Made by a program: the position numbers and the translations under genes
Part shown: piece by piece, positions 1 to 8,127 of the stretch
Layout of the letters: each line of letters begins with the position of its first letter
Numbering within the stretch: position 1 is the first letter of the stretch
The notes under the pieces: model-generated
Database searches by the model: none
Seen by the model: the letters and a program-made list of their open reading frames with translations, nothing else
Told to the model about the DNA's origin: nothing
Source: Calidihabitans tengchongensis
GTDB taxonomy: Bacteria; Sysuimicrobiota; Sysuimicrobiia; Sysuimicrobiales; Kaftiobacteriaceae
Length of the DNA stretch: 64,000 nucleotides
Direction of reading: 5' to 3'
Assembly: GCA_031459615.1 (NCBI GenBank)
Contig: JAVKIE010000005.1
Location: 124,001-188,000, forward strand

Positions 1-1
1 G

Positions 2-1054
2 TTCGCCGCGCCGATGCTGGTCTTGCCGATCATCGGCGGGGTGGTGGCGGACCGGGTGCCCCGGGTCCGCCTGATGATGCTCTGCCAGGCGGGCATGATG
101 GCCGGCGCGGCGGCTCTGGCCATCCTGGCCCACACCGGCCACCTGCGGGTGGAGGTCATCATCGCGCTGAATTTCCTCGAAGGCGTCTTCCTGGCGTTTG
201 AGAACCCCACCCGCCAGGCCCTGATCCCCGACCTGGTGGCTCCCGACGCGCTCCTGAGCGCCGTATCCCTGGCCGGGGCCTCCTACCAGAGCGCGGCCTT
301 CCTGGGCCCCGCGCTGGCCGGAGCGGTCCTGAGCGCCGTGGGCAACGAGCGGGTGTACATCCTCTTCTACCTGAATGCCGTGTCTTTCGGGGCCGTGCTG
401 CTGTCGCTGGCCCTCCTGCGGGGCGTCCCCGAGCGCCGGGCGGCGGGCTCTGGCGGAAGCGTGTGGCACTACCTGCGGGAGGGGCTGCGGTATGTGCGGG
501 AGACGCCGGCCACCCGGACCCTCATCGCCCTGGCCCTGGTGGTGAGCGTGTGTGGCCGGTCCTACGTGGCGCTGCTGCCCGTGTTCGCCCGGGACATCCT
601 GGCGGTGGGCGCGCGGGGGCTGGGGTTCCTGCTGGCGGCGCCCGGGGCGGGGACCATCGCGGGATCGCTGCTGCTGGCCGCGCGAGGGGACATCCGCCAC
701 CGGGGGCGGTATTACGTCCTGGCCAACCTGGGGTTTGCCGCCTGCCTGGCCGCTTTTGTCCTGTCCCGCCACGTCGCGCTGTCCCTGGCAATGCTGTTCG
801 TCGGCGGCGGGCTGGTGGCCACCGCCGGCACCACCCTGGTGACCATGCTCCAGGAACGTACCCCGCCCCAGGTGCGGGGACGGGTCCTCAGCCTGATCAC
901 CATGACCTTCATCGGTGCCCCCTCCCTGGGGGGCCTGCTGATGGGGGCCACGGCCACCGCCGCGGGCGCGCCGGCCGCCCTGCTGGCCGGGGCGGCGGTG
1001 GTGGCGACTGCGATGCTCTCCGCCGGGGCACGCACGGTGATGACAGAACGCTAG
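2..1054 (+). CDS. MFS transporter (drug/siderophore exporter type), 5'-truncated by window edge
   Basis: About 350 residues of a very hydrophobic polytopic membrane protein are visible. The reading frame is open from base 2 and runs into the ATG at 14, so the true start lies upstream of the window. The first visible stretch, FAAPMLVLPIIGGVVADRVP, resembles the end of TM2 and the loop 2-3 signature (G-x-x-A-D-R) of the major facilitator superfamily. The following 'LEGVFLAFENPTRQALIPDL' segment is typical of the EntS/DHA3-like exporter group. Substrate cannot be inferred. It ends 66 bp before the next gene, which has its own promoter-like sequence. Confidence 0.85.
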   Translation, partial: FAAPMLVLPIIGGVVADRVPRVRLMMLCQAGMMAGAAALAILAHTGHLRVEVIIALNFLEGVFLAFENPTRQALIPDLVAPDALLSAVSLAGASYQSAAFLGPALAGAVLSAVGNERVYILFYLNAVSFGAVLLSLALLRGVPERRAAGSGGSVWHYLREGLRYVRETPATRTLIALALVVSVCGRSYVALLPVFARDILAVGARGLGFLLAAPGAGTIAGSLLLAARGDIRHRGRYYVLANLGFAACLAAFVLSRHVALSLAMLFVGGGLVATAGTTLVTMLQERTPPQVRGRVLSLITMTFIGAPSLGGLLMGATATAAGAPAALLAGAAVVATAMLSAGARTVMTER

Positions 1055-1071
1055 AGAACGCCAGGCTGCCG

Positions 1072-1101
1072 TTGCGGGTATGCGGACGGCTCCCGTATAC
1101 T
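1072..1101 (+). promoter_or_regulatory. candidate sigma70-type promoter for the YkuK-family gene
   Basis: TTGCGG (1072-1077) and TATACT (1096-1101) are separated by 18 bp. Transcription would start near 1108, giving a leader of about 12 nt before the ATG at 1121. The -10 is good (5/6) and the -35 is weak (3/6). Confidence 0.4.
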
Positions 1102-1120
1102 GAAATCCGAGGCGCCAGCG

Positions 1121-1591
1121 ATGGATTTCTATAGCCCGACCTACGGCCGGCTGACCTTCCGGCAGATGTTCGAGAGGCTGGTCGACTTCATCAACGAGGA
1201 CCCCGACCAGCGCTATCACCTCATCGTCGGCACCGACTCCCTGCTGGGAGACCGCACCTGCTTCGTGACGGCCGTCATCATCCACCGGGTGGGCCGCGGC
1301 GGGCGGTACTTCTTCCGGAAAACCTACCAGCGCAAGATGGCCAGCCTGCGCCAGCGGATTCTGGTGGAGACGTCCCTCAGCCTGGAGACTGCCGGCCTGC
1401 TCAGCGCCGAACTGTCCCGCAACGGCCACGCGGAGCTGCCGGTGGAGATTCACCTGGACGTGGGCCCCAACGGCGACACCAAGCAGATCATCCGCGAGGT
1501 GGTGGGCATGGTGAACGGCTCGGGCTACCTGGCCGTCACCAAGCCCGACGCCTACGGCGCCACCAAAGTCGCCGACAAGCACTCCAAATAG
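1121..1591 (+). CDS. YkuK-type (DUF458) RNase H-like protein
   Basis: This 156-aa soluble protein matches the DUF458/YkuK family, a predicted RNase H-like fold. Acidic residues sit in 'LIVGTDSLLGD' (about residues 38-48) and 'VEIHLDVGPNG' (about residues 108-118), in the places where the family keeps its conserved aspartates. The C-terminus 'KPDAYGATKVADKHSK' is a typical family ending. The cellular role is not established; B. subtilis ykuK is a stress-associated gene. The ATG at 1121 is the only sensible start, and its Shine-Dalgarno is weak. It converges with the next gene on the minus strand across a 70-bp gap. Confidence 0.8.
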   Translation: MDFYSPTYGRLTFRQMFERLVDFINEDPDQRYHLIVGTDSLLGDRTCFVTAVIIHRVGRGGRYFFRKTYQRKMASLRQRILVETSLSLETAGLLSAELSRNGHAELPVEIHLDVGPNGDTKQIIREVVGMVNGSGYLAVTKPDAYGATKVADKHSK

Positions 1592-1661
1592 CACACCCGC
1601 CGCACCACGCCCGGAACACCCCGGACGCCGCCCGGGGCGTGGGCGTGTCCCGTTTCCGCCG

Positions 1662-3182
1662 TCAGTTGCGGGTTTCCGGCTGCCAGCCGTACACGGGGAG
1701 GATGTCCACCGGCGCGTAGTCGTCGGTGAGGACCGGCACGTCCGCGGTGCGCACGGGCCGGTCGTAGAAGTCCCGCAGCGCCGACCGGGTGACCAGCTCG
1801 GAGATGGCCCGCCGGCGCTGCAGCGCGTCCAGGCGGGCCGCGAGGATCGGGGCCGTCAGGCCCGGCGTGTCCGTGGCAAACAGCAGGATCGTCCGGGTGG
1901 CCTCCTCTTCCCGCCCGGCCGCAAACCCCACCGCAAACACGTACAGGCCGGCGAACTCGGCGGCGTAGGTGCGGTAGATGGCCCGGAACAGGGCGCTGTT
2001 GGAGCCGCCCAGGGCCCCCACCACGTTGGCGGCGATGACGCCCCCGGGCTGAAGCCGCGCGCGGGCCTGGCGGAGAAACTCCCGGGTCACCAGGTGGAAG
2101 GGGATGCCTTCGGCAAAGTAGGCATCCATCAGGATGAGGTCGTAGGCGTCCTGGCTGCGGCGGATGTACTGGCGGCCGTCCTGCACCACGATCCGGTGGC
2201 GGGGATCATCCCGCACCGCGAAATACTCCCTGGCCACGCCCACCACCGCCGGGTCGAGTTCCACCGAGTCCACCTGCACGGCGGGGTAGTCCCGAAGGAA
2301 CCGTTTGGGCACCGAACCGGCCCCCAGGCCCACCACCAGCACCCGCCGCAGGGCCGGCTGGAACAGCCACGCCAGGTGCACGTAGTCGGTGTAGCGCAGG
2401 GGGCTGACGGTGGGGTCCCGCAGCCACATGCCCCCCTGCAGCGACCGGTTGAACCGGAGGTAGCGCCACTCGCCCTCCTCATGCACCAGGATGCGGTGAT
2501 ACAGGCTGTCCTTCTGGAACAGGACCCGCCCGGGCGCCGCCCGGGCCTGCGCCGCCCCGGCGGCCAGCAGCAGCGCCACCGCCGCCGCGGTGGCGGGCCG
2601 GACCACCCGCCCGGCCTGCACGGCCAGCAGCGCGGCGAAGGCCACCAGGCTGCCCCCCAGGGTGTACAGGATGGCCCGCACCCCCATGGCGGGGATGAGG
2701 ACGAACGCGGTCAGCAGGGTCCCGGCGATGCTGCCGGCGGTGGAGATGGCATACAGCAGCCCGGCGGTGTTGCCCACCGTGGCCAGGTCGGTGGCCGCCA
2801 GCTTCACCGCAAACGGCGACGTGGTCCCCAGCAGCAGGCTGGGGAGGACAAACAGGATCACCGACGCCAGCAGGGGGCTGGCCCGGGGACCCAGGTCCCG
2901 GGCCGCCAGCGCCTCCAGGATCGGGCGGGAGGCCACCGGCAGCAGCAGGATCAGGATCCCCGCGACCAGGAGCGCCGCCGCCAGGGCGCCGGGCCGCGGC
3001 CACCGGTCGGCGGCGCGCCCGCCCAGGTAGTACCCGATGCTGAGGGCGGCCAGGAAGATGCTGATGAGGCTGCCCCAGACGTACACCGAACTGCCAAAAT
3101 ACGGGGCCAGGACCCGGCTGCCGACGATCTCCAGCCCCATCAGCACCGCCCCGGCACCGAAGACGACCACCCGGAGAATCAC
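1662..3182 (-). CDS. membrane-anchored spermidine synthase-like fusion protein
   Basis: This 506-aa protein has two parts. Residues 1 to about 210 carry multiple hydrophobic helices, beginning 'VVVFGAGAVLMGLEIVGSRV', typical of fused MFS/spermidine-synthase proteins. Residues about 230-480 form a class I aminopropyl-/methyltransferase domain with the nucleotide-binding motif 'VVGLGAGSVPKRF', the acidic strand end 'VDSVELDPAVVGVA' and 'LILMDAYFAEGIPFHL'. The spermidine synthase catalytic region usually reads D-[AS]-[SD]; here it is D-A-Y, so true aminopropyl transfer is uncertain. I chose GTG 3182 over ATG 3206 because AAGGAGGG lies just upstream of the GTG. The short upstream region holds GCGATCTACGC-type repeats. 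Confidence 0.8.
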   Translation of the reverse strand: MILRVVVFGAGAVLMGLEIVGSRVLAPYFGSSVYVWGSLISIFLAALSIGYYLGGRAADRWPRPGALAAALLVAGILILLLPVASRPILEALAARDLGPRASPLLASVILFVLPSLLLGTTSPFAVKLAATDLATVGNTAGLLYAISTAGSIAGTLLTAFVLIPAMGVRAILYTLGGSLVAFAALLAVQAGRVVRPATAAAVALLLAAGAAQARAAPGRVLFQKDSLYHRILVHEEGEWRYLRFNRSLQGGMWLRDPTVSPLRYTDYVHLAWLFQPALRRVLVVGLGAGSVPKRFLRDYPAVQVDSVELDPAVVGVAREYFAVRDDPRHRIVVQDGRQYIRRSQDAYDLILMDAYFAEGIPFHLVTREFLRQARARLQPGGVIAANVVGALGGSNSALFRAIYRTYAAEFAGLYVFAVGFAAGREEEATRTILLFATDTPGLTAPILAARLDALQRRRAISELVTRSALRDFYDRPVRTADVPVLTDDYAPVDILPVYGWQPETRN

Positions 3183-3210
3183 GGCCCCCTCCTTCGATCT
3201 GCGCAACCCC

Positions 3211-3330
3211 GCACTCTGCGCGATCTACGCAATCTGTACAGTCTACTCGATCCGGGCAGTCCGCGCGATCTCCTCACTCGGACGGGGTGGATCGAGGAGA
3301 GTGCGCAGATCGCGTAGATCGCGAAGAGTG
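3211..3330. repeat. GCGATCTACGC-type inverted/direct repeats overlapping the serS 3' end
   Basis: CGCGATCTACGC at 3219-3230 is the exact reverse complement of 3312-3323 (GCGTAGATCGCG). Degenerate copies surround both arms, with units such as GATCTGCGC, CACTCTGCG and GTGCGCAGATCG. The right arm lies inside the annotated 3' end of serS and encodes its Ser/Arg/Thr-rich tail. Confidence 0.6.
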
Positions 3331-4602
3331 AGCGGGGGGTTCGATCACCTGGATCCCGTTCATGTACGGCACCAGGGCGTCGGGGACCCGCACGGTGCCG
3401 TCGCGCTGCTGGTAGTTTTCCAGCACGGCGATCAGCGCCCGGCTGGTGGCGACCAGGGTGCCGTTGAGGGTGTGGGCGTAGACCGTCCCCCCGCCGCGAC
3501 GGCGCACCCGGATGCCCAGGCGGCGGGCCTGGAAGTCGGTGCAGTTGCTGCACGAGTGGGTCTCCCCGTATCCGCCGCGGCCGGGCATCCACGTTTCCAC
3601 ATCGTAGGTCTTGGCCGAGGGCGCGCCGGTGTCTCCCGCGCACAGGGCCACCACCCGGTACGGCAGCCCCAACCGCTGCAGGAAGCGCTCCTCCAGCGAG
3701 ACCAGGTACTCGTGCTCATCCCAGGAGCGCTCGGGGGTGGTGAACGAGAACATCTCCAGTTTGTCGAACTGGTGCACCCGGTACATCCCCCGCACGTCCC
3801 GGCCGTAGCTGCCGGCCTCCCGCCGGAAGCACCAGGACACCCCCGCCACCCGCAAGGGCAGCGCGCCTTCGTCCAGAGTCTCCTCGGCGTACATACCGGC
3901 CACGCTCTGCTCCGAGGTACCGATCAGGACCAAATTCTCTCCCTCGATGCGGTAGATCTGCTGGGTGTCGAGTTCCGCGCCCCCGTAGGCTCCCAGGAGG
4001 ATGTCAGGACGGATGAGGAAGGGGGTGATCACCGGCTCGAACCCCTCTTCCAGCAGCAGATCCAGCCCCAGGCGCATCAGGGCCTGCTCCAGGAGCACGC
4101 CCGCGCCCCGCAGGTAGTAAAAGCGCGAGCCGGCCACCTTGCTCCCTCGGTCCAGATCCAGAATGCCCAGGCGCGTGCCCAGGGCCACGTGATCCTGAGG
4201 CGTGAAGTCAAACCGCGTGGGCTCGCCCCAGGACCGCACCACCACGTTGTCCGAGGCGTCCCGCCCCGGGGGCACGCTCTCGTGGGGCAGGTTGGGCAGC
4301 GCCAGGAGCGCCAGCCGCAGCTCGTCTTCCGCCGCCTTCAGGTCCGGCTCCAGGCTCCGCAGGCGGTCTGCCATCCGGCGCAGGTCCGCGATGCGCCGCT
4401 CCCGCTCCTCCCCCGCCAGGCGCGTCACCTCCGCCGATGCACGCCGGTGTTCGGCCCGCAGCCGCTCCACCTCCGCCAGCAGGCTGCGGCGGCGGGCATC
4501 GGCCGCCAGGACCCGGTCCACCAGGGCGGGGTCCCCCTGCTTCCTGCGGACTCCCTCCCGCACCAGGTCGGGATGCTCGCGGATGAGCTTCAGATCCAGC
4601 AT
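3274..4602 (-). CDS. serS: serine--tRNA ligase
   Basis: Class II aminoacyl-tRNA synthetase of 442 aa that charges tRNA-Ser (and tRNA-Sec, relevant here because selD is a selenoprotein gene). Residues 1 to about 105 form the antiparallel coiled-coil tRNA-binding arm starting 'MLDLKLIREHPDLVREGVRR'. The catalytic domain shows motif 2 around 'FRREAGSYGRDVRGMYRVHQ' and motif 3 features near 'YGETHSCSNCTDFQARRLG'. I chose ATG 4602, preceded by AGGGGAGGGGACG, over the upstream in-frame start because family proteins begin at M-L-D-L. The last 15 or so residues (SSRSTRSAHSPRSTPSE) are encoded by repeat DNA and are not conserved in the family. Confidence 0.96.
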   Translation of the reverse strand: MLDLKLIREHPDLVREGVRRKQGDPALVDRVLAADARRRSLLAEVERLRAEHRRASAEVTRLAGEERERRIADLRRMADRLRSLEPDLKAAEDELRLALLALPNLPHESVPPGRDASDNVVVRSWGEPTRFDFTPQDHVALGTRLGILDLDRGSKVAGSRFYYLRGAGVLLEQALMRLGLDLLLEEGFEPVITPFLIRPDILLGAYGGAELDTQQIYRIEGENLVLIGTSEQSVAGMYAEETLDEGALPLRVAGVSWCFRREAGSYGRDVRGMYRVHQFDKLEMFSFTTPERSWDEHEYLVSLEERFLQRLGLPYRVVALCAGDTGAPSAKTYDVETWMPGRGGYGETHSCSNCTDFQARRLGIRVRRRGGGTVYAHTLNGTLVATSRALIAVLENYQQRDGTVRVPDALVPYMNGIQVIEPPAHSSRSTRSAHSPRSTPSE

Positions 4603-4674
4603 CGTCCCCTCCCCGCCTGTGCCGGCGGGAACGCACACCACTTCCCCCCCCAGGCATCCGGCCCCTGGCGCCGC

Positions 4675-5094
4675 CTATACATCAAAGATGACCCGGGCCT
4701 GCCACTGATCGTTGCGCCGGACCTCCAGCTGGTGGTAGGTCGCCGCCTTCACGTCCAACCGGAAGCGGTGCCGATGGGGGTCCACGGGCTCTCCCCGCAC
4801 GTCGGCCTCCAGCCGCTCGGGCGAGACCTCCCGGACCTCGAAGGAGCCGGGCACGAACCCGTGGCCGTTGAGCAGGACCAGCAGCTCGTTCAGCCACGCC
4901 ACCAGCAGGCCCGGCAGGTCCTCCGCCTCCACGATCACCCGCCTGCTCTCCTGGAGGCGGACGGTCCCGGGAGCGATGAGGAAGTGGAACATCCCCTCCG
5001 CGGCGTGGGCGAACAGGTCCTCCAGGGTGCGCCCGCGGGCCACGATCCCCACGTCGGCGGTGTGCTCGATGACCTCGAAGGGAGCCTCGCTCAT
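4675..5094 (-). CDS. archease
   Basis: This 139-aa protein of the archease family (MTH1598/TM1083 type) activates the RNA ligase RtcB by promoting its guanylylation. The N-terminal signature 'FEVIEHTADVGIVARG' and the C-terminal 'HRFRLDVKAATYHQLEV', with metal-binding Asp and His residues, are clear. The ATG at 5094 gives the family-typical length; longer upstream extensions are shadow sequence. No rtcB is in the window. It lies 72 bp upstream of serS on the same strand, so RNA-repair and tRNA genes are adjacent. Confidence 0.9.
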   Translation of the reverse strand: MSEAPFEVIEHTADVGIVARGRTLEDLFAHAAEGMFHFLIAPGTVRLQESRRVIVEAEDLPGLLVAWLNELLVLLNGHGFVPGSFEVREVSPERLEADVRGEPVDPHRHRFRLDVKAATYHQLEVRRNDQWQARVIFDV

Positions 5095-5110
5095 GCCTCG
5101 TCCTGGCCGC

Positions 5111-6022
5111 TCAGGCGCCGGCGGGGGCCGCCACGACCTCCCGCAGGACCTCCACGAAGGCGGCCGCCACCTGGGTGAGACGCTTGTCCCGGTGGCGCAC
5201 CAGCACAAAGCGGCGGCGGATGGTCAGGTCCGCCAGCGGCACCGCCGCCAGCCGGCCCGCCGCCAGGTCGGCGGCCACGGCGAACCGCGAGAGGATGGTG
5301 GCGCCCGCGCCGGCGGCCACGGCTTCCTTGATGGCCTCGATGCTGCTCAGCTCCATGTGGACGGGGACCTGCACCCCGACTTCCCGGAAGGCCGCCTCCA
5401 CCACTTCCCGGGTGCCCGAGCCGCGCTCCCGGAGGATCAGCCGGTGGTCCCGCAGGCCCCGGACGTGGGCGATCCCCGCCGCGGCCAGCGGATGGGCGGG
5501 GTGGGTCACCAGGATCAGCTCGTCGTCCACCAGGGGCTCGGCGGCCAGGTCGGGACCCACGGCCTCGGCGCCCACCACGCCCAGGTCCAGCTCGTTGCGC
5601 GCCAGCTTCTCCTGAATCCGCCGGGCGGGGGCAATCTCCAGGGTCACCACCACCTGGGGGTAGCGCTCCTGGTAGGCGCCCAGGGCGCGCGGCAGGATGT
5701 AGGCGCCCGGCGTCATGCTGGCGCCCAGGGCCAGCCGGCCCCGGCGCATCCCCCTGACGTCGTCCAGGGCGGCCCGGGCTTCCTCGGCCAGACTGAGAAT
5801 GCGGCGGGCGTACTCCTCCAGGACCCGCCCGGCCTCGGTGAGGTAGATCCGCCGCCCCAGTTGCTCGAACAGCTCCACGCCCAGGGAGCGCTCCAGGTCG
5901 GCCACCTGGATGCTCACCGACGGCTGACTGATGCGCAGCTCCTCCGCGGCGCGGGAGAAGCTCCCCAGCCGGGCCACCGTGTAGAAGATCCGCAGCTGAT
6001 GCAGGTTCACCAGATCCCTCAC
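5111..6022 (-). CDS. LysR-family transcriptional regulator
   Basis: A 303-aa LysR-type regulator. The N-terminal winged HTH reads 'NLHQLRIFYTVARLGSFSRA' followed by 'SQPSVSIQVADLE' (residues 6 to about 47). The C-terminal substrate-binding domain runs from about residue 95 and is closest in feel to the CbbR/CysL group (P-x-x-L-x-x-F/Y-x-x-x-Y-P-x-V). It is divergent from selD across a 122-bp intergenic region, the usual layout for a LysR regulator acting on its neighbour. Regulation of selD is only an inference. Effector unknown. Confidence 0.9.
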   Translation of the reverse strand: MRDLVNLHQLRIFYTVARLGSFSRAAEELRISQPSVSIQVADLERSLGVELFEQLGRRIYLTEAGRVLEEYARRILSLAEEARAALDDVRGMRRGRLALGASMTPGAYILPRALGAYQERYPQVVVTLEIAPARRIQEKLARNELDLGVVGAEAVGPDLAAEPLVDDELILVTHPAHPLAAAGIAHVRGLRDHRLILRERGSGTREVVEAAFREVGVQVPVHMELSSIEAIKEAVAAGAGATILSRFAVAADLAAGRLAAVPLADLTIRRRFVLVRHRDKRLTQVAAAFVEVLREVVAAPAGA

Positions 6023-6088
6023 CGCATGCAGGCCTCCGGCGCCCCCGGCGGCCGCGTCCGGCCCCCGGGCCTGCCCTGTCCTCCATGG

Positions 6089-6094
6089 TACAAT
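6089..6094 (+). promoter_or_regulatory. possible -10 element upstream of selD
   Basis: TACAAT occurs in the LysR-selD divergent region, 51 bp upstream of the selD GTG. No convincing -35 is seen 16-18 bp further upstream, so an activator-dependent promoter is possible. Confidence 0.25.
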
Positions 6095-6144
6095 AGCGCC
6101 ACACCGCCCGTCCGCAGGCCCCCGACACGGAAGGAGGTGAGGCT

Positions 6145-7203
6145 GTGACCGACCGCGAGCGCATCCGCCTTACCAGCATGGTCGCCTGCGCCGGGTGAGC
6201 GTCCAAACTGGGTCCTGAGGACCTGGCGCAGGTCCTGCGCCATCTTCCCCCGGTGTCCGACCCCGACCTGCTGGTGGGGACGTCGACGGCGGACGACGCG
6301 GCCGTGTACCGGCTGACGCCCGACCTGGCCGTGGTGCACACCGTGGACGTGTTCACCCCGGTGGTGGACGACCCGTACCACTACGGGGCCATCTCGGCGG
6401 CCAACGCCCTGTCCGACGTCTACGCCATGGGCGGCCGGCCGGTGCTGGCCCTGAACATCGTGGGGTTTCCCCGGGGCCGCCTGCCCCTGTGGGTGCTGCA
6501 CGACATCCTGCGGGGTGGCGCGGACAAGGCCGCCGAAGCGGGCGTCCTCATCGCCGGGGGGCATTCCATCGACGACCGGGAGCCGAAGTACGGCCTGGCC
6601 GTCCTGGGGGTCGTGCACCCCGACGCCGTGGTCCGCAACACGGGAGCGCAGCCGGGCGACCAGCTGGTCCTGACCAAGCCCCTGGGCATCGGGGTCATCA
6701 CCACCGGCATCAAGCAGGACAAGACTCCTCCCCCTGTCGCCGAAGAGGCCATCGCCGTGATGGAGACCCTCAACCGGCCCGCCTCCGAGGCGATGGCCGC
6801 CGTGGGCGTCCACGCCGCCACCGACGTCACCGGATACGGCCTGCTGGGCCACCTGTACGAGATGACCTCCGCCAGCCGGGTCCGGGCCCGGGTGTGGTAC
6901 GCTCGCGTGCCGGTGCTGGAGGCGGCACGGGGCCTGGTCCGCGAAGGCGCCGTCGCCGCGGGGACGGTCCGCAACTACGACTACCTCCGGGCCCGGGTGG
7001 ATTTCGGGGGCCTGGACGAGCCCGACCGGATCCTGCTGTGCGACGCCCAGACCTCCGGCGGCCTGCTGATGGCCGTCCCGGCCCAGCGGCTGGAGGCCCT
7101 CCTGCAGGCCCTGCACGCACGCGGAGTCCGGGGCAGCCACATCGGCGAGATCACCGGTCCCGGCGACGGCTTCATCGAGGTGGCTCCTGGCGGACCCCGG
7201 TGA
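6145..7203 (+). CDS. selD: selenide, water dikinase, selenocysteine-containing (UGA recoded)
   Basis: SelD makes selenophosphate from selenide and ATP for Sec-tRNA and selenouridine synthesis. The 352-aa frame starts at GTG 6145, with a strong AAGGAGGTGA at 6131-6140. It reads 'IRLTSMVACAG', then TGA at 6196-6198, then 'ASKLGPEDLAQVL'. This aligns with the E. coli catalytic loop GAGCGCK so that the TGA replaces the catalytic Cys17 and K21 matches Lys20. Sec in exactly this position is well known in SelD proteins. Downstream, 'DPDLLVGTSTADDAAVY' and 'DVFTPVVDDPYHYG' are classic SelD motifs. A gene caller stopping at TGA would start at GTG 6253 and lose the active site. E. coli Cys19 is Ser here. 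selA, selB and selC are not in the window. Confidence 0.95.
6196..6240 (+). promoter_or_regulatory. candidate bacterial SECIS hairpin after the selD UGA
   Basis: GGACCTG (6219-6225) and CAGGTCC (6229-6235) form a perfect 7-bp stem with the loop GCG. It begins 20 nt after the Sec codon and its loop is about 27-29 nt downstream. Bacterial SECIS elements are short hairpins within about 40 nt of the UGA with a G early in the loop, and this fits both rules. An alternative pairing, GGTCC/GGACC (6211-6223), also exists. Confidence 0.65.
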
Positions 7204-7236
7204 CAGCTGACAGTTCCAGGGACCCGGGATCAGGGA

Positions 7237-8127
7237 TCAGGGCCCGCCCGTACTGCGAACCGTGAGCCTTCCCCGCTTCGCGCGCGTGCGGATGTAGTAG
7301 TACAGGTGCTGTTGCGCGTATCCGGCCACAGGGCCGAACCGCTCCTGGCCCCACCGCCGGATGGCGCGGTCGGGGAGGCGCCTTCCGCCCAGGTACCACC
7401 GGGTGACGGCCCGGCGGACCCACACGTCCACCGGGAACGCCTCGCCCTTCCCGCAGGCGAACAGCAGCACGCAGTCGGCCACCTTCTCTCCCACTCCCGG
7501 CAGGGCCAGGAGCATCCGCCGGGCCTCCGGGTAGGGCAGGCCGTCCAGCGCCCGCAGGTCGACCCGACCGGCGGCCACCGCCCGCGCCAGGGCCCGCACG
7601 TACCGCGCCCGGTAGCCCAGAGCGCACCGGCGCAGCACCTTCAGCGGCAGGCGAGCCACCGCACCCGGCGACGGCACCCGCCCGTCCGGCGCCGTGCCGG
7701 CCGCCTCCCGCAGCCGCCGCAGGGACAGCTCGACCTTGGGAATGTTGTTGAACGCCGAGATCACAAAGCCCAGCAGGCACTCCCACAGATCCTGGCGCAG
7801 CAGCGCAAGACCGCTGGTACAGGGCAGGATCCGGCGCAGGACCGGGTCCTGCCGCAGCCGGTCCTCCACGGCGTCCAGCGGAATGTCCAGGGCGAGGTAG
7901 CGGTACAGCGCCCGCAGGTGGACCGACGAGTCCAGCCCGCGCACGTGGATGCCCTCGGGCCGCTGCTCCAGATACACCCGCCGGCCGGCGAACACACCGC
8001 TCACCCCCGGGCCGTCCCGGGTCCACCCGAACGCCTGACCGCAGGTGAGGGTGCGCAGCAGGTGATACGGAGCGCGCGCGGGGAGGACCGCTTCCGCCGG
8101 GAGGTCAGGAGCCTGCAGGGGGGTCAC
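7237..8127 (-). CDS. OGG1-type 8-oxoguanine DNA glycosylase/AP lyase
   Basis: This 296-aa protein excises oxidised guanine from DNA. The helix-hairpin-helix-GPD signature 'LPGVGEKVADCVLLFACG' lies around residues 205-222 and carries the catalytic Lys (GEK). It is followed by 'EAFPVDVWVRRAV', with the catalytic Asp in P-V-D-V. The N-terminal 'LTCGQAFGW' is the OGG1 recognition-loop signature. The GTG start at 8127 overlaps the stop of the upstream Nudix gene (GTGA), so the two are probably translationally coupled. An earlier in-frame extension is shadow sequence of the Nudix gene. Confidence 0.92.
   Translation of the reverse strand: MTPLQAPDLPAEAVLPARAPYHLLRTLTCGQAFGWTRDGPGVSGVFAGRRVYLEQRPEGIHVRGLDSSVHLRALYRYLALDIPLDAVEDRLRQDPVLRRILPCTSGLALLRQDLWECLLGFVISAFNNIPKVELSLRRLREAAGTAPDGRVPSPGAVARLPLKVLRRCALGYRARYVRALARAVAAGRVDLRALDGLPYPEARRMLLALPGVGEKVADCVLLFACGKGEAFPVDVWVRRAVTRWYLGGRRLPDRAIRRWGQERFGPVAGYAQQHLYYYIRTRAKRGRLTVRSTGGP

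Noticed and set aside
1592..1661. GC-rich inverted repeats between converging genes, considered as a bidirectional terminator
   Set aside because: The best stem is only about 5 bp and no T-tract follows on either strand.
3037..5178. A 713-codon plus-strand open frame opposite serS/archease
   Set aside because: Shadow of serS and archease with no recognisable domain.
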